A stretch of DNA of 64,000 nt from Rhizobiaceae bacterium (GCA_016742175.1 JACVCH010000018.1:25917-89916); one strand, 5' to 3'. Shown: positions 45,697 through 61,399, counted from the first letter of the stretch. Translations and numbers: made by a program. The notes: generated by a model from the letters alone, not told the origin.

Positions 45697-46608
45697 TCAG
45701 AGCGTCCGGGCGATCCGCGCCGCCAGCCGAGCGTTGTTTTCGACCAGCGCGATGTTCGTCTTCAGGCTCGCGCCATCGGTCAGTTCCAGCAGGCGGCCGA
45801 GCAGATAGGGCGTCACCGCCTTGCCGCTGATGCCCTTCGGCCCGAGTTCGCCTTGCGCCTTGGCGATATGCCCCGCCATGATTTCCGCCGGTATCTCCTG
45901 GTCCTGCGGCACCGGATTGGCGACGAGCATGCCGCCGCGAATGCCGAGTTCCTGGCGTGTTGCGTGGAAGCGCGCGATCTCGTCCGGCTCGTCGAGGCGC
46001 AGGGGCGCGGGCAGGTTCGAGCGCGACGACCAGAAGGCCGGCATCACGTCCGTGCGGTAGCCGACCACCGGCACGCCCCGCGTTTCCAGCACTTCGAGCG
46101 TCTTTTCCACGTCGAGGATCGCCTTCGCGCCGGCCGACACAACGATCACCGGCGTGCGCGCCAGTTCGTCGAGGTCGGCCGAAATGTCGAAGCTCGTCTC
46201 CGCGCCCTTGTGGACGCCGCCGATGCCGCCGGTCGCAAAGACATGGATGCCGGCGAGTTCGGCCGCGATCATCGTCGCGGCGACGGTGGTGCCGCCGGTC
46301 TTCTTCTGCGCGACGGCGAAGGCGAGGTCGGCGCGCGACAGCTTCATCACGTCCTTCGCCTGAGCCAGCGCGTCGCGCTCGGCGTCGGTCAGGCCGATCT
46401 TGATCCGGCCGTCGAGAATCGCGATCGTCGCCGGCACGGCGCCTTCCTCGCGGATGATCGCCTCCACACGCGCCGCCATCTCGCCGTTCTGCGGATAGGG
46501 CATGCCATGCGTGATGATCGTGCTTTCGAGCGCGACGATCGGCTTTCCTTGTGCCTTTGCGGCGGCGACTTCGGCGGAATGGTCGAGATGGGCTTGGCTT
46601 GGCGTCAT
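45697..46608 (-). CDS. psuG: Pseudouridine-5'-phosphate glycosidase
   Basis: A 303-residue enzyme that splits pseudouridine 5'-phosphate into uracil and ribose 5-phosphate. Signatures are [18 protein letters not shown] near the N-terminus, [48 protein letters not shown] and FWSSRSN. The ATG at 46608 has only 1 nt between it and the psuK stop, so the two are co-translated. No nucleoside transporter is adjacent. Confidence 0.93.
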   Translation of the reverse strand: MTPSQAHLDHSAEVAAAKAQGKPIVALESTIITHGMPYPQNGEMAARVEAIIREEGAVPATIAILDGRIKIGLTDAERDALAQAKDVMKLSRADLAFAVAQKKTGGTTVAATMIAAELAGIHVFATGGIGGVHKGAETSFDISADLDELARTPVIVVSAGAKAILDVEKTLEVLETRGVPVVGYRTDVMPAFWSSRSNLPAPLRLDEPDEIARFHATRQELGIRGGMLVANPVPQDQEIPAEIMAGHIAKAQGELGPKGISGKAVTPYLLGRLLELTDGASLKTNIALVENNARLAARIARTL

Positions 46609-46609
46609 G

Positions 46610-47551
46610 TCAGGCTCCGATGACTTCCGGCACGTCGGCCAGGCGTTTACGCAATTCGGTCTCACCGAAATCCGCGACGACGGTCTCGCTCTCGATCGTC
46701 AGCGACGCGGCGGCGATGCCATGGCGCACCGCCTCGCGGAAGTCCAGCCCCTGCAGCATGCGCGCCATCGTCACGCCGGCGAGCGAATCGCCTGCGCCGG
46801 TCACATCGCGCACATTCGGGGTTCGCGGCGGCGTCAGCGTCGCCAGTCTTCCATCTTCGAGCAACAGGAGTGCGCCGCTGCCCGCGGTGACGACGGCGCG
46901 CGCAAGGCCGGTCGCAGCAAGCGCGGGACCCACCGCTTCGTCGGGCGCATCCGGGGCGAGCGCGGTGAGCGCGCGCGCCTCGTTGCGGTTCAGGAACAGG
47001 ACCGAAAGCGAGCCGAGGATAGGCATCAGCCGCGTCACCTTGGCCGGCGAGACGCCGATCGCAAAAAGCGGACGGCCTCCGACCATACCGGCCAACCGTT
47101 CGAGCGCGGCCTGCGGCAGATTGGCGTCGGCAAGGACGCCGTCCATCCCGCCCAGCGCGTCGCGGAACGGATGCCGGCGCAACTGCTTGTCGAAGGCCAG
47201 TTCATAAAGCGCCATGTCGGCAAAGCCGCAGACGAGTTCGCCGCTTTCCTCCAGGATCGCCGTATAACTCGGGGTCGATCGATCGAGGAACGTGGCGGAA
47301 AGATCGGAAATTCCGGCGGCAATGATCGCGCGCTCGACCATCTGCCCGGCCGCATCGCCGCCGCGAACCGACAGCATGGCGCCGCGCGCGCCGGCCAGAC
47401 ACGCATTGCGCAGCGCGTTGAATGCGCCGCCGCCCACCTCCTCGCGCATCGTGCCGGGGTTGGACGCGCCCGCACGATACGGACCGGAAACCACCCCGCG
47501 CCGATCGACATGCGCGCCGCCGACGGCAAGAATCGCAGGATGCGCAGTCAT
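46610..47551 (-). CDS. psuK: Pseudouridine kinase (PfkB family)
   Basis: A 313-residue ribokinase-family enzyme. GGAHVDRRG and [18 protein letters not shown] form the substrate site; [13 protein letters not shown] is the PfkB signature with the catalytic aspartate. Context with psuG makes pseudouridine the likely substrate. Divergent from recA across 207 nt that also contain the recA SOS box. Confidence 0.9.
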   Translation of the reverse strand: MTAHPAILAVGGAHVDRRGVVSGPYRAGASNPGTMREEVGGGAFNALRNACLAGARGAMLSVRGGDAAGQMVERAIIAAGISDLSATFLDRSTPSYTAILEESGELVCGFADMALYELAFDKQLRRHPFRDALGGMDGVLADANLPQAALERLAGMVGGRPLFAIGVSPAKVTRLMPILGSLSVLFLNRNEARALTALAPDAPDEAVGPALAATGLARAVVTAGSGALLLLEDGRLATLTPPRTPNVRDVTGAGDSLAGVTMARMLQGLDFREAVRHGIAAASLTIESETVVADFGETELRKRLADVPEVIGA

Positions 47552-47619
47552 GCGCGCTGCCCGCTTGTATCGGAATCAGGCGCATCGACCGACCGCGTCC
47601 GGACCTTGCGGAAGGTTCG

Positions 47620-47634
47620 GAACATATTTCGAAC
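47620..47634 (+). promoter_or_regulatory. Alphaproteobacterial LexA (SOS) box of recA
   Basis: GAAC-ATATTTC-GAAC fits the GAAC-N7-GAAC consensus of alphaproteobacterial LexA. It lies 125 nt before the recA start. A weaker match, GAAC-N7-GTAC, occurs at 47687-47701. A possible promoter, TTGCAA (47676-47681) and TACAAA (47699-47704), lies between box and gene. Confidence 0.8.
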
Positions 47635-47758
47635 ACGGTCGGGGAGTTCGTTATTTTTCAGAGACTTGACCCCACTTGCAAAAAGAGAACAAAAAAGGTA
47701 CAAAAATCTACGGGACACGGAACTGTCCATCTTCGCTGACCAGCACGGGGTATGTATC

Positions 47759-48853
<1,095 letters not shown>

Positions 48854-48878
48854 TCCGCGACTGCATGATGAAACACCG

Positions 48879-48908
48879 AAGGCCGCCGCTCACCCGGCGG
48901 CCTTTTTT
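48879..48908 (+). terminator. Rho-independent terminator of recA
   Basis: AAGGCCGCCG-ctcacc-CGGCGGCCTT (10-bp perfect stem) followed by TTTT. Confidence 0.92.
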
Positions 48909-49029
48909 GATGGATGAAGCCGAAGGCGGGCCCTCGTCGCGGATTTCTGGACAGTGCAAAGGCCCGACGCTAAAAGGCGTTTCCTTTCCCCCGATGACGG
49001 GGCCAGCCAGCACGTAAAAGGTTCACGAG

Positions 49030-51690
<2,661 letters not shown>

Positions 51691-51710
51691 CCGGCGCGCA
51701 TGTCGAAAAT

Positions 51711-51740
51711 AAAAAAGCCGCGGCAATGCCGCGGCTTTTC
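51711..51740. terminator. Bidirectional terminator between alaS and the PRC-barrel gene
   Basis: AAAAAAGCCGCGGC-aat-GCCGCGGCTTTT: a 10-bp stem with A-run on one side and T-run on the other, so it can end both convergent genes. Confidence 0.88.
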
Positions 51741-51759
51741 TCGTTCGTGGGGATGCCCC

Positions 51760-52125
51760 CTAGTCGTTCCAGACTTCCATCGCTCCGATGGCAGCAGCAT
51801 CGGCATTGAGCACGAGTTGGTTGTTCTCCCAGGCGAACTGGTCGAGCGGGATGACCACGTCGTCGCGGTCGCCATAGCCGGCATTGTCCTCAAAATCGAC
51901 GACGAGCGCCGTCGGCGTGTTCGCGTCGGTGCCGATCACCTCCTCGACTTCGCCGATCTTGGCGCCGGCGGCATAGACGTCCCAGTCCTCGACCGTGTCC
52001 GCGGTCTGCGAGAAGGCGGAGACCTGCACATTGTCTTCGATCTCGACCCAGGTGGTCTGGGCAGAGGCGACGCCGGCGAGCAATGCGGAGGAGAGAAGGG
52101 CGAGGGAAATGGTCTTGGCGAACAT
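51760..52125 (-). CDS. Secreted PRC-barrel domain protein
   Basis: A 121-residue protein with a signal peptide (cleavage near GVASAQ) and a single PRC-barrel: VYAAGAKIGEVEEVIGTD, TALVVDFEDNAGYGDRDDVVIPLDQF. Acidic mature part. Family members are small beta-barrels of mostly unknown role. Another PRC-barrel protein without a signal peptide is at 61400-61765. Confidence 0.82.
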   Translation of the reverse strand: MFAKTISLALLSSALLAGVASAQTTWVEIEDNVQVSAFSQTADTVEDWDVYAAGAKIGEVEEVIGTDANTPTALVVDFEDNAGYGDRDDVVIPLDQFAWENNQLVLNADAAAIGAMEVWND

Positions 52126-52254
52126 GGATTTGCTCCTTGGAAGTGATACCCGCCCTCAATGCGCGAGGAGCCGTTTGGTTCGCCTGCCGGCGTGCGACAA
52201 AAGAAAAGGGCGGCCCGGTGGCCGCCCCGTTCACTTGGTCTTTGGAACTGGCCG

Positions 52255-53469
52255 TTAGGCCGCCATCGCCTTCTTCAGGTTTTCGTCGACCTTGTCGAGG
52301 AAGCCGGTAGTCGAAAGCCACGGCTGGTCGGCGCCGATGAGGAGCGCGAGGTCCTTGGTCATGTGGCCGGATTCGACGGTCTCGATGCAGACGCGCTCGA
52401 GCGTTTCGGCGAAGTTCTTCAGGTCTTCGTTGTCGTCGAGCTTGGCGCGGTGCGCCAGGCCGCGCGTCCAGGCGAAGATCGAGGCGATCGAGTTGGTCGA
52501 GGTCTCCTGGCCCTTCTCGTGCTGGCGGTAGTGGCGGGTCACGGTGCCGTGCGCGGCCTCGGCCTCGACGGTCTTGCCGTCCGGCGTCATCAGCACCGAG
52601 GTCATCAGGCCGAGTGAGCCGAAGCCCTGCGCGACCGTGTCGGACTGGACGTCGCCGTCATAGTTCTTGCAGGCCCAGACATAGCCGCCCGACCACTTGA
52701 GCGATGCCGCGACCATGTCGTCGATCAGGCGGTGCTCGTAGGTGATCTTCTTTTCCTTGAACTTCTCTAGGAACTCGGTCTCGTAGACCTCCTGGAAGAT
52801 GTCCTTGAAGCGGCCGTCATAGGCCTTGAGGATCGTGTTCTTGGTCGACAGGTACACCGGATAGCCGCGCAGGAGGCCGTAGTTCAGCGAGGCGCGGGCG
52901 AATTCGCGGATCGAATCGTCGAGATTGTACATCGCCATGGCGACGCCCGAGCCGGGCGCGTCGAACACTTCGTGCTCGATGACCTGGCCGTCCTCGCCGA
53001 CGAACTTGATCGTCAGCTTGCCGGCGCCGGGGAACTTGAAGTCGGTCGCGCGGTACTGGTCGCCGAAGGCATGGCGGCCGACGATGATGGGCTGCGTCCA
53101 GCCGGGCACGAGGCGCGGCACGTTCTTCATGATGATTGGCTCGCGGAAGATGGTGCCGCCGAGGATGTTGCGGATCGTGCCGTTGGGCGAGCGCCACATC
53201 TTCTTGAGGCCGAATTCCTCGACGCGCGCCTCGTCCGGCGTGATCGTGGCGCACTTGACGCCGACGCCGTGCTTCTTGATCGCCTCGGCCGCGTCGATCG
53301 TCACCTTGTCGTCGGTGGCGTCGCGGTTTTCCATGCCGAGGTCGTAATATTCGAGGTCGATATCAAGGTAGGGGTGGATCAGCTTGTCCTTGATGAACTG
53401 CCAGATGATCCGCGTCATCTCGTCGCCGTCGAGTTCGACGACCGGATTTGCCACCTTGATCTTCGCCAT
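52255..53469 (-). CDS. icd: NADP-dependent isocitrate dehydrogenase
   Basis: A 404-residue eukaryotic-type (class II) isocitrate dehydrogenase of the TCA cycle. [36 protein letters not shown] with the substrate serine, YKGW-type arginines, [15 protein letters not shown] ([18 protein letters not shown]) and [10 protein letters not shown] for NADP binding are present. This length and the GTIFREP motif distinguish it from the 416-residue E. coli type. Confidence 0.96.
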   Translation of the reverse strand: MAKIKVANPVVELDGDEMTRIIWQFIKDKLIHPYLDIDLEYYDLGMENRDATDDKVTIDAAEAIKKHGVGVKCATITPDEARVEEFGLKKMWRSPNGTIRNILGGTIFREPIIMKNVPRLVPGWTQPIIVGRHAFGDQYRATDFKFPGAGKLTIKFVGEDGQVIEHEVFDAPGSGVAMAMYNLDDSIREFARASLNYGLLRGYPVYLSTKNTILKAYDGRFKDIFQEVYETEFLEKFKEKKITYEHRLIDDMVAASLKWSGGYVWACKNYDGDVQSDTVAQGFGSLGLMTSVLMTPDGKTVEAEAAHGTVTRHYRQHEKGQETSTNSIASIFAWTRGLAHRAKLDDNEDLKNFAETLERVCIETVESGHMTKDLALLIGADQPWLSTTGFLDKVDENLKKAMAA

Positions 53470-53537
53470 GAGAAATGCCTCGCTGTCCGTTGGGAAAAGG
53501 CGCGACCTGAAGCGGCCGCGCCCGGGAATTTGCGGCC

Positions 53538-53565
53538 CCTATAGCATTGTGCGCCTCGAAGGCAA
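53538..53565 (-). promoter_or_regulatory. Candidate icd promoter
   Basis: On the minus strand TTGCCT (53560-53565) and TATAGG (53538-53543) are 16 nt apart, about 70 nt before the icd start. Confidence 0.45.
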
Positions 53566-53610
53566 AGCCGAACGGGCGCAAGGCTTTGGCCGTTTTGCGA
53601 GGAGGTGCCG

Positions 53611-54507
53611 ATGAGCGACGAGTTGCGGTTTTTCCGGTTCGATACCGGCCAGGTTTCGCTCAACGTCGCCGAGATGGGCGATCCCGGCAAGCCGCTGATC
53701 CTGTGTCTGCACGGCTTCCCTGAGTACTGGGCGGCATGGGAGGGCGTGATGCGCGCGCTGAGCGCCGATTTTCATGTCGTCGCGCCCGACCAGCGCGGCT
53801 TCAACCTGTCGGACAAGCCGCAGGGCGTCGACGCCTATCGCTCGAAGCACATCGTCGCCGATCTTGCCGCGCTCGCCGATCGTCTCTCGCCCGGCCGGCC
53901 TTTCGTGCTCGCCGGCCACGACTGGGGCGCTTCGATCGCCTATGCATTTGCGTTCTCGCATCCGGACCGCCTGTCGCATCTCGTCATCGCGAACGGCGTG
54001 CATCCTGCGCTCTTCCAACGCGCGATCTCCAACGATCCCGAGCAAAGGCGCGCCAGCCAGTACATGAACCGGCTGCGGGCGGACGGCGCCGAGGCGCGCA
54101 TGGCGGAAGACGATTATCGGCGCACGTTCAACATGCTGTCGGGGTTTTCGAAGACGGAGTGGATGACGGCCGACGAGCGCGCGCGCTATCTCGAAGCGTG
54201 GAGCCGGCCGGGCGCGATGACCGGGATGCTCAACTGGTATCGCGCCTCTCCGATCGCCGTTCCGGCCGTGGGCGAGCCAGCGATGCCGTCGCCGATCGAC
54301 GACATGCCGCGCGAAACCTTTCTCGTTCAAATGCCGCATCTCCTCCTCTGGGGCGAGGCGGACGAAGCGCTGCGGCCGGCGACGATCGACGGCCTCGGCG
54401 ACTACGCGCCGCAACTGACCGTCAAGCGCTTTGCCGACAGCGGCCACTGGATCCTGCACGAGCAGCCCCAAGCGGTTGCAGACGTGATCCGCGACTTCGT
54501 CCGCTGA
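53611..54507 (+). CDS. Alpha/beta hydrolase (epoxide hydrolase-like)
   Basis: A 298-residue hydrolase. HGFPEYW (residues 34-40) is the oxyanion-hole motif of epoxide hydrolases. The nucleophile is D104 in AGHDWGAS, the acid lies in WGEADEALRP, and the histidine is in SGHWILHEQP. Tyrosines in the cap (QYMNRL, LNWYRAS) fit epoxide ring opening. Fluoroacetate or haloalkane dehalogenase is an alternative. GGAGG lies 5 nt before the ATG at 53611. Confidence 0.85.
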   Translation: MSDELRFFRFDTGQVSLNVAEMGDPGKPLILCLHGFPEYWAAWEGVMRALSADFHVVAPDQRGFNLSDKPQGVDAYRSKHIVADLAALADRLSPGRPFVLAGHDWGASIAYAFAFSHPDRLSHLVIANGVHPALFQRAISNDPEQRRASQYMNRLRADGAEARMAEDDYRRTFNMLSGFSKTEWMTADERARYLEAWSRPGAMTGMLNWYRASPIAVPAVGEPAMPSPIDDMPRETFLVQMPHLLLWGEADEALRPATIDGLGDYAPQLTVKRFADSGHWILHEQPQAVADVIRDFVR

Positions 54508-54570
54508 CGCCTGTTCCGTTTTTTCCGCGCCTGTGCCAGTTGTGATCCGGCATTCATCGACGGAAACGAC

Positions 54571-55410
54571 ATGGCAGGCACCGACCGCGACCGCACGCTC
54601 ATCCAGGAAGGCCCGGCGATCATCCTCGTCGAGCCGCAGCTTGGCGAGAACATCGGCATGGTCGCCCGCGCCATGGCGAATTTCGGCCTGGCCGAATTGC
54701 GCCTCGTCAACCCCCGCGACGGCTGGCCGAGCGAGAAGGCGCGCGCCGCCGCCTCGAAGGCTGACCACGTCATCGACAAGGTCCGCATCTTCGACACGTT
54801 GGCCGAGGCGATTGCCGATCTGAACTACGTGCTCGCGACGACGGCGCGGCAGCGCGACGGTTTCAAGCCGGTGCGCGGTCCGGTGTCGGCGGCAGGCGAG
54901 TTGCGCCGCCGGTTCGGCGCGGGCGAGGGGATCGGCATCCTCTTCGGGCGCGAGCGCTTCGGCCTCGACAATGAGGAGGTCGCGCTCGCCGACGAGATCG
55001 TCACCTTCCCGGTCAATCCGGCCTTCGCCTCGCTCAACATCGCGCAGGCCGTGCTGCTGATGTCCTATGAATGGATGAAGAGCGGGTCGCAGACGGAGCA
55101 GGTGCCGTTTTCCGGACCCGTCATCGAGCAGGCGCCGAAGGCGGTCTTCGCCGGCTTCTTCGACCATCTCGAGCAGGCGCTCGACGCGCGCGGCTATTTC
55201 CGCCCCGCCGCCAAGAAGCCGCGCATGGTCGACGCCTTGCGCGCGGTGGTGACCCGGCCGGGCTTCAGCGTCGCCGAGATCAAGCTGCTGCGCGGCGTTC
55301 TGAACTCGCTCGACTATTACTCTCCGAAGGAGCCGCGCGGCGCAGGCTACTCCAAACGCAAAGCCGAGGCCGATGGGCAGGCGCGCGAACCGGGAGATGC
55401 GGATGGCTGA
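54571..55410 (+). CDS. trmJ: tRNA (cytidine/uridine-2'-O-)-methyltransferase TrmJ
   Basis: A 279-residue SPOUT-fold methyltransferase. [22 protein letters not shown] is the N-terminal motif 1, [19 protein letters not shown] motif 2 and [14 protein letters not shown] motif 3, together forming the trefoil knot that binds SAM. It 2'-O-methylates position 32 of certain tRNAs. The C-terminal extension is helical and basic. Its end overlaps murI by 8 nt. Confidence 0.9.
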   Translation: MAGTDRDRTLIQEGPAIILVEPQLGENIGMVARAMANFGLAELRLVNPRDGWPSEKARAAASKADHVIDKVRIFDTLAEAIADLNYVLATTARQRDGFKPVRGPVSAAGELRRRFGAGEGIGILFGRERFGLDNEEVALADEIVTFPVNPAFASLNIAQAVLLMSYEWMKSGSQTEQVPFSGPVIEQAPKAVFAGFFDHLEQALDARGYFRPAAKKPRMVDALRAVVTRPGFSVAEIKLLRGVLNSLDYYSPKEPRGAGYSKRKAEADGQAREPGDADG

Positions 55411-56203
55411 TCGGCCGATCATCCTGTTCGATTCGGGCATCGGCGGGCTGACCGTCCTGCGCGAAGCGCGCGTTTTGATGCCCGACCGGCGCTTCGTCTA
55501 TGTCGCCGACGACGCGGCGTTTCCTTACGGCGACTGGGAGGAAGAGGCGCTCAAGGCGCGGATCGTGGAACTCGCCGGCAAGCTGATCGCCGAGCACGAC
55601 CCGCTGGTCTTCGCCATCCCCTGCAACACGGCGTCGACGCTGGTGCTGGAGGATCTGCGCGCCTCCTACCCCTCGACGCCCTTCGTCGGCACGGTTCCGG
55701 CGATCAAGCCGGCGGCGGAACGCACCCGGTCGGGGCTGATTTCGGTGCTGGCGACGCCAGGCACGGTCAAGCGCGCCTATACGCGCAACCTCATCCAGTC
55801 CTTCGCGACCAAGTGCCATGTCCGCCTCGTCGGCAGCCAGTCGCTTGCGCGCTTCGCCGAAGAGCATATCCGCGGCGAGGCGATCGACATGGACGCGATC
55901 CGCGCCGAGATCGACCCTTGCTTCGTGGATCAGGACGGCCGGCGCACCGACATCGTCGTCCTCGCCTGCACGCATTACCCCTTTCTGGCGAACGTGTTCC
56001 GGCGGCTCGCGCCATGGCCGGTCGACTGGCTCGACCCGGCCGAAGCGATCGCGCGGCGGGTTCTGGCGCTTCTGGAAGACAAGCCCGCCGGCACGGGCGG
56101 GCGCGGCGTGCCGGACCAGGCGATCTTCACCTCGGGCAGGGCCGATTTCGCGGTCAACCGCCTGATGCAGGGTTTCGGCCTTCAATCGAGCGCCAAGCCT
56201 TGA
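55403..56203 (+). CDS. murI: Glutamate racemase
   Basis: A 266-residue enzyme supplying D-glutamate for peptidoglycan. [11 protein letters not shown] is the N-terminal signature. Catalytic cysteines are C74 (IPCNTAS) and C189 (ACTHYPF). The ATG at 55403 has GGGAG upstream and overlaps the end of trmJ by 8 nt, suggesting coupling. Family length is normal. Confidence 0.94.
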   Translation: MADRPIILFDSGIGGLTVLREARVLMPDRRFVYVADDAAFPYGDWEEEALKARIVELAGKLIAEHDPLVFAIPCNTASTLVLEDLRASYPSTPFVGTVPAIKPAAERTRSGLISVLATPGTVKRAYTRNLIQSFATKCHVRLVGSQSLARFAEEHIRGEAIDMDAIRAEIDPCFVDQDGRRTDIVVLACTHYPFLANVFRRLAPWPVDWLDPAEAIARRVLALLEDKPAGTGGRGVPDQAIFTSGRADFAVNRLMQGFGLQSSAKP

Positions 56204-56333
56204 AGTCATGGGCTGGCGCCCGCCATATAGGGCCCAGCCACATAGGGCTTGGAATGGCGGCTGAAGCCGTGTATTGAGCCGCGTCGCCCCGCGTAACCTT
56301 TCGCGGGAGAGAACAGATCACCCGGATTTCCTT

Positions 56334-56909
56334 ATGCAAACCATCCTCATCGTCATCCATTTGCTCGTCGTCCTGGCGCTCGTGGCCGTCGTGCTGCTGC
56401 AGCGCTCCGAAGGCGGCGGTCTCGGCATCGGCGGTGGGGGCAGCGGCAATTTCGCCGCCGCGCGCGGTTCGGGCAATCCGCTGACGCGGGCGACCGGCAT
56501 CCTGGCGGCGATCTTCTTCGGCACCTCGCTCGCGCTGTCGCTGCTGGCGCGCTACGGCGAGCAGCCGACCGATTTCCTCGACCGAATCCCGACGCAGCAG
56601 GAAGGCCAGCAGGCACCCTCGGGCTCCGGCGGCGTGCTCGACCAGCTCGGCGGCGACGACATTCCGAGCGCCCCGACAGCGCCCGCCGCACCTTCGTCCG
56701 ACGATGGCGCAGCACCGGCCGCTCCCGCAGCGCCTGCCGAAGAGCCTGCAGCGACGACGGCGCCGGAAGCGCCCGCGGCACCGGCCGAGGACGAGCCTGC
56801 AGCGCCCGCGACCGACGAAGCGCCGGCCGCGCCTGCAACGGACGACGCAACGGATGCGGCGCCGGCTGCGCCCGCCGATGCCGAGGATCAGGTTCCCACC
56901 GGCAACTGA
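56334..56909 (+). CDS. secG: Preprotein translocase subunit SecG with long Ala/Pro/Glu-rich tail
   Basis: A 191-residue SecG. The first helix is TILIVIHLLVVLALVAVVLL, followed by the conserved QRSEGGGLGIGGG and SGNPLTRATGILAAIFFGTSLAL. After about residue 100 the protein is a low-complexity acidic tail of A, P, E, D and T with no further domain. SecG assists SecYE during export. No strong ribosome binding site is visible before the ATG. murI lies 130 nt upstream. Confidence 0.9.
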   Translation: MQTILIVIHLLVVLALVAVVLLQRSEGGGLGIGGGGSGNFAAARGSGNPLTRATGILAAIFFGTSLALSLLARYGEQPTDFLDRIPTQQEGQQAPSGSGGVLDQLGGDDIPSAPTAPAAPSSDDGAAPAAPAAPAEEPAATTAPEAPAAPAEDEPAAPATDEAPAAPATDDATDAAPAAPADAEDQVPTGN

Positions 56910-56931
56910 TTCCCTTTCTGGTTTTGCTCTT

Positions 56932-56974
56932 CGGGCGGCTGTGTTCTTGCGATCACAGCCGCCCGATTTCGTTT
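56932..56974 (+). terminator. Probable terminator after secG
   Basis: CGGGCGGCTGTG-ttcttgcgat-CACAGCCGCCCG, a perfect 12-bp stem, followed by a weak T-rich stretch (atttcgttt). Confidence 0.65.
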
Positions 56975-57003
56975 GCGATGCAGCATCCGGCGCCTTGCAA
57001 CCC

Positions 57004-57033
57004 TTGAGGTTCGCGTGCCGGGTTTGATATGAT
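57004..57033 (+). promoter_or_regulatory. Candidate promoter of the second L,D-transpeptidase
   Basis: TTGAGG (57004-57009) and TATGAT (57028-57033) with an 18-nt spacer, 60 nt before the start codon. Confidence 0.55.
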
Positions 57034-57093
57034 GGTCGCGTTCACGTCGTGTCGTGGACGCAGTGGCGCATGCGGCGCAAAGGGGCCTTCCAC

Positions 57094-57900
57094 ATGATCA
57101 AGCGTCTCGCTCTGGCAATTCTCCTTGCCGGCTTCGCAACCCAGTCCTTCGCGCAGGAGCCGCCGCCGGTCTTCGTGTTCCCGCAGCAAAAGGCCGCGCC
57201 CGTCGCGCCGCGCCAGGTCGCCAAGCCAGAGCCCGCGCGCGTGGCCGCGCCTGCACCCGCTCTGCCCGTGCAGGACGTCGCCACCGTGCGCACCGAAGGC
57301 AATATCGGCGAATTGCGCTCGACCAGGATGGTCTCGACGGGCTTCATGCGGCCGATGGAAGCGGAGCTCCTGCCCGAAACCCGCGCCCTCGACGAAGTGC
57401 TCGGCGAGCGGGAGAAGGTGCGCAAGTTTACGCCGAAACCCGAGCAGATGCCGGCCGTCGTCGCGTTCTCGGGCTATGAACCGGGCACGATCGTCATCGA
57501 CCCGCAGGCCCGCGTCCTCTACCTCGTCGAGGATCGCCGCTCGGCGCGCCGCTACGCGATTGCAGTCGGCAAGGACGGGCTGGAGTTCAAGGGCACGGCC
57601 GTCGTCGGCGACAAGCAAGAATGGCCGCGCTGGTTCCCGACGCTCGCCATGCAGGAGCGCGAGCCGAAGAAATACGGCCAGTACAAGGACGGCATGAATG
57701 GCGGGCCGGACAATCCGCTGGGCGCGCGCGCGATCTATCTCCACCAGGACAAGGTTGACACGCATGTGCGCATCCATGGCACCAACCAGCCCGAGACCAT
57801 CGGCAGCGCCTCGTCGAACGGCTGCTTCCGCATGATCAACGAGCATGTGATGGACCTTTATTCGCGGGTCAGGGTCGGCGCACAGGTCGTCGTTCTCTGA
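57094..57900 (+). CDS. L,D-transpeptidase (ErfK/YbiS/YkuD type), secreted
   Basis: A 268-residue periplasmic enzyme. The signal peptide MIKRLALAILLAGFATQSFAQ is followed by a proline/alanine-rich linker, then a YkuD domain from about residue 130 (PGTIVIDPQARVLYLVEDRR). Catalytic residues are H228 (RIHGTN) and C244 in SSNGCFRM. It cross-links peptidoglycan or attaches lipoprotein or outer-membrane proteins to it. AAAGGGG lies upstream of the ATG at 57094. A second, much larger L,D-transpeptidase is at 21488-23575. Confidence 0.9.
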   Translation: MIKRLALAILLAGFATQSFAQEPPPVFVFPQQKAAPVAPRQVAKPEPARVAAPAPALPVQDVATVRTEGNIGELRSTRMVSTGFMRPMEAELLPETRALDEVLGEREKVRKFTPKPEQMPAVVAFSGYEPGTIVIDPQARVLYLVEDRRSARRYAIAVGKDGLEFKGTAVVGDKQEWPRWFPTLAMQEREPKKYGQYKDGMNGGPDNPLGARAIYLHQDKVDTHVRIHGTNQPETIGSASSNGCFRMINEHVMDLYSRVRVGAQVVVL

Positions 57901-57920
57901 TCCCTTCTTCCACCCTTAAA

Positions 57921-57954
57921 TGCGCCGGCCGAAGATTTTTGGCTGGCGCATTTT
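57921..57954 (+). terminator. Terminator between the L,D-transpeptidase and pyrG
   Basis: TGCGCCGGCC-gaagattttt-GGCTGGCGCA (10-bp stem with one G-T pair) followed by TTTT. Confidence 0.75.
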
Positions 57955-57969
57955 CATTTGTGACGGTAA

Positions 57970-59610
<1,641 letters not shown>

Positions 59611-59665
59611 CCGGCGCGCGTCGACCATCCTTGCGCCCGCCGGTGCTTTGGGGCAAACCGCCGCA

Positions 59666-60511
59666 ATGACACGAACGTCGCGACTTCTCGACCATTGCGT
59701 GCTGCCGGTGCCCGATCTGGCAACGGCGCGCGCGCGCTATGAGGCGCTCGGCTTCACGGTCGCGCCGCAGGGCACGCACCCGTTCGGCACGATCAACTGT
59801 TGCGTCTATGTCGCCGACGACACGTTTCTCGAACCGCTCGCGATTGGCGATGCGGCGCTGGTTTCCGAAGCAATCGACGATCGCAACGTCTTCGTCGCCC
59901 GTGATGCGCGCTATCGGCAGTCAATAAGCGACAACGGCTTCTCCGCACTCGTCTTCAAGACCGACGACGCGCAGGCAGATCATGCCGGGTTCGTCGAATC
60001 GGACATTTCCGCCGGTCCTATCCTTGATTTCTCCCGCGCCTTCGTCGACCCCGCCGGCAAGTCCGGCAAGGTCTCATTCCGGCTCGCCTTCGCCGCGGAG
60101 CCGGACAGCGACGCCACATACTTCTTCACATGCCAGCGCATCGATGCCGTAGCCTCCGCGGGACGCGCTGCGCTCGAAACGCATCGCAACGGCGTGACGG
60201 GCATTGCGGGCGTGACGCTGACCGCCGCCGATCCCCAGGTTCATGAGGCATTCCTCGCCGCGCTTGCCAATGCGCCGGTCGAGCACGCGAGCGGCGCCAT
60301 TATTGCGCATCTCGGAAATGCGCGCCTGACGGTCGAGCCGGGCGACGGCCCGCTTCGCCTTGCCGCCATCCACTTCGCCGTTGCGGATGTCGACGCCACG
60401 GCCGATGCCCTCTCCGCCGGCAACGTCGCCTTCGAGCGGCAGGCCGACCGCCTGACGGTCCGGCCCGCACCGGGGCAGGGCGCCATCTTCACCTTCGAGG
60501 ACAGATCATGA
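59666..60511 (+). CDS. VOC family (glyoxalase-like) protein
   Basis: A 281-residue protein. The N-terminal beta-alpha module [26 protein letters not shown] and the internal [19 protein letters not shown] are the two vicinal-oxygen-chelate-like parts. This fits the glyoxalase-like domain PF13468. The ATGA overlap with kdsA couples their translation, although no link to KDO synthesis is known. Substrate unknown. Confidence 0.8.
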   Translation: MTRTSRLLDHCVLPVPDLATARARYEALGFTVAPQGTHPFGTINCCVYVADDTFLEPLAIGDAALVSEAIDDRNVFVARDARYRQSISDNGFSALVFKTDDAQADHAGFVESDISAGPILDFSRAFVDPAGKSGKVSFRLAFAAEPDSDATYFFTCQRIDAVASAGRAALETHRNGVTGIAGVTLTAADPQVHEAFLAALANAPVEHASGAIIAHLGNARLTVEPGDGPLRLAAIHFAVADVDATADALSAGNVAFERQADRLTVRPAPGQGAIFTFEDRS

Positions 60512-61356
60512 CCCGCCCCAACGCGACCGTCTCCGTCGGCAATGTCGCCTTCGCCAACGATGCGCCCTTCGTGCTGATCGCAGGGCCGTGCCAGCTCGAA
60601 AGCCGGGATCATGCCTTCGACATGGCCGGCCGCCTGAAGGAGATCACCGACCGGCTCGGGCTCGGCCTCGTCTACAAATCCTCCTTCGACAAGGCGAACC
60701 GCACCTCGCTGAAGGGCACGCGCGGCGCGGGCCTCGACGCGGCGCTGCCCGTCTTCGCCGACCTGAAGCGCGAATTCGGCTTTCCCATCCTGACCGACGT
60801 CCACACGGAAGAGCAGTGCGGCATCGTCGCGGAAGTCGTCGACATCCTGCAGATCCCCGCCTTCCTGTCGCGCCAGACCGATCTCCTGATCGCCGCCGCG
60901 AAGACCGGCAAGGTGGTCAACGTCAAGAAGGGCCAGTTCCTCGCGCCCTGGGACATGAAAAACGTCATCGCCAAGGTCACCGAATCGGGCAATGCCAACG
61001 TCCTCCTGACCGAGCGCGGCGCGTCCTTCGGCTACAACACGCTCGTCTCCGACATGCGTTCGCTGCCGATCATGGCCGAGACGGGCGCACCAGTAATATT
61101 CGACGCGACCCATTCGGTGCAGCAGCCGGGCGGGCAGGGCGGATCGTCGGGCGGCGAGCGCCGCTTCGTCGAGACGCTGGCGCGGGCAGCGGTCGCCGTG
61201 GGCGTCGCGGGCGTCTTCATCGAGACCCACCAGGACCCCGACAATGCGCCTTCCGACGGGCCGAACATGGTCCCGATCGACCAGATGGAAGCGCTTCTGG
61301 CGCGGCTCGTGGCCTTCGACCGCATCGCAAAATCATCGGAACATTCGCCGCGCTGA
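60508..61356 (+). CDS. kdsA: 3-deoxy-8-phosphooctulonate synthase
   Basis: A 282-residue enzyme that makes KDO 8-phosphate from PEP and arabinose 5-phosphate for lipopolysaccharide. [48 protein letters not shown] and [13 protein letters not shown] are present. The C in AGPCQLES occupies the position of the metal-binding cysteine in metal-dependent enzymes, where E. coli KdsA has asparagine. Coupled to the VOC gene by 4 nt. Confidence 0.95.
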   Translation: MTRPNATVSVGNVAFANDAPFVLIAGPCQLESRDHAFDMAGRLKEITDRLGLGLVYKSSFDKANRTSLKGTRGAGLDAALPVFADLKREFGFPILTDVHTEEQCGIVAEVVDILQIPAFLSRQTDLLIAAAKTGKVVNVKKGQFLAPWDMKNVIAKVTESGNANVLLTERGASFGYNTLVSDMRSLPIMAETGAPVIFDATHSVQQPGGQGGSSGGERRFVETLARAAVAVGVAGVFIETHQDPDNAPSDGPNMVPIDQMEALLARLVAFDRIAKSSEHSPR

Positions 61357-61399
61357 TCGGTTGGATGCGCAACGGGAAAGGAACCCAGGGAGCATCCAA

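Noticed and set aside
46502..47758. In-frame extension of recA by 419 codons
   Set aside because: RecA homology begins exactly at 47759; the extension is antisense to psuK/psuG and crosses the SOS box.
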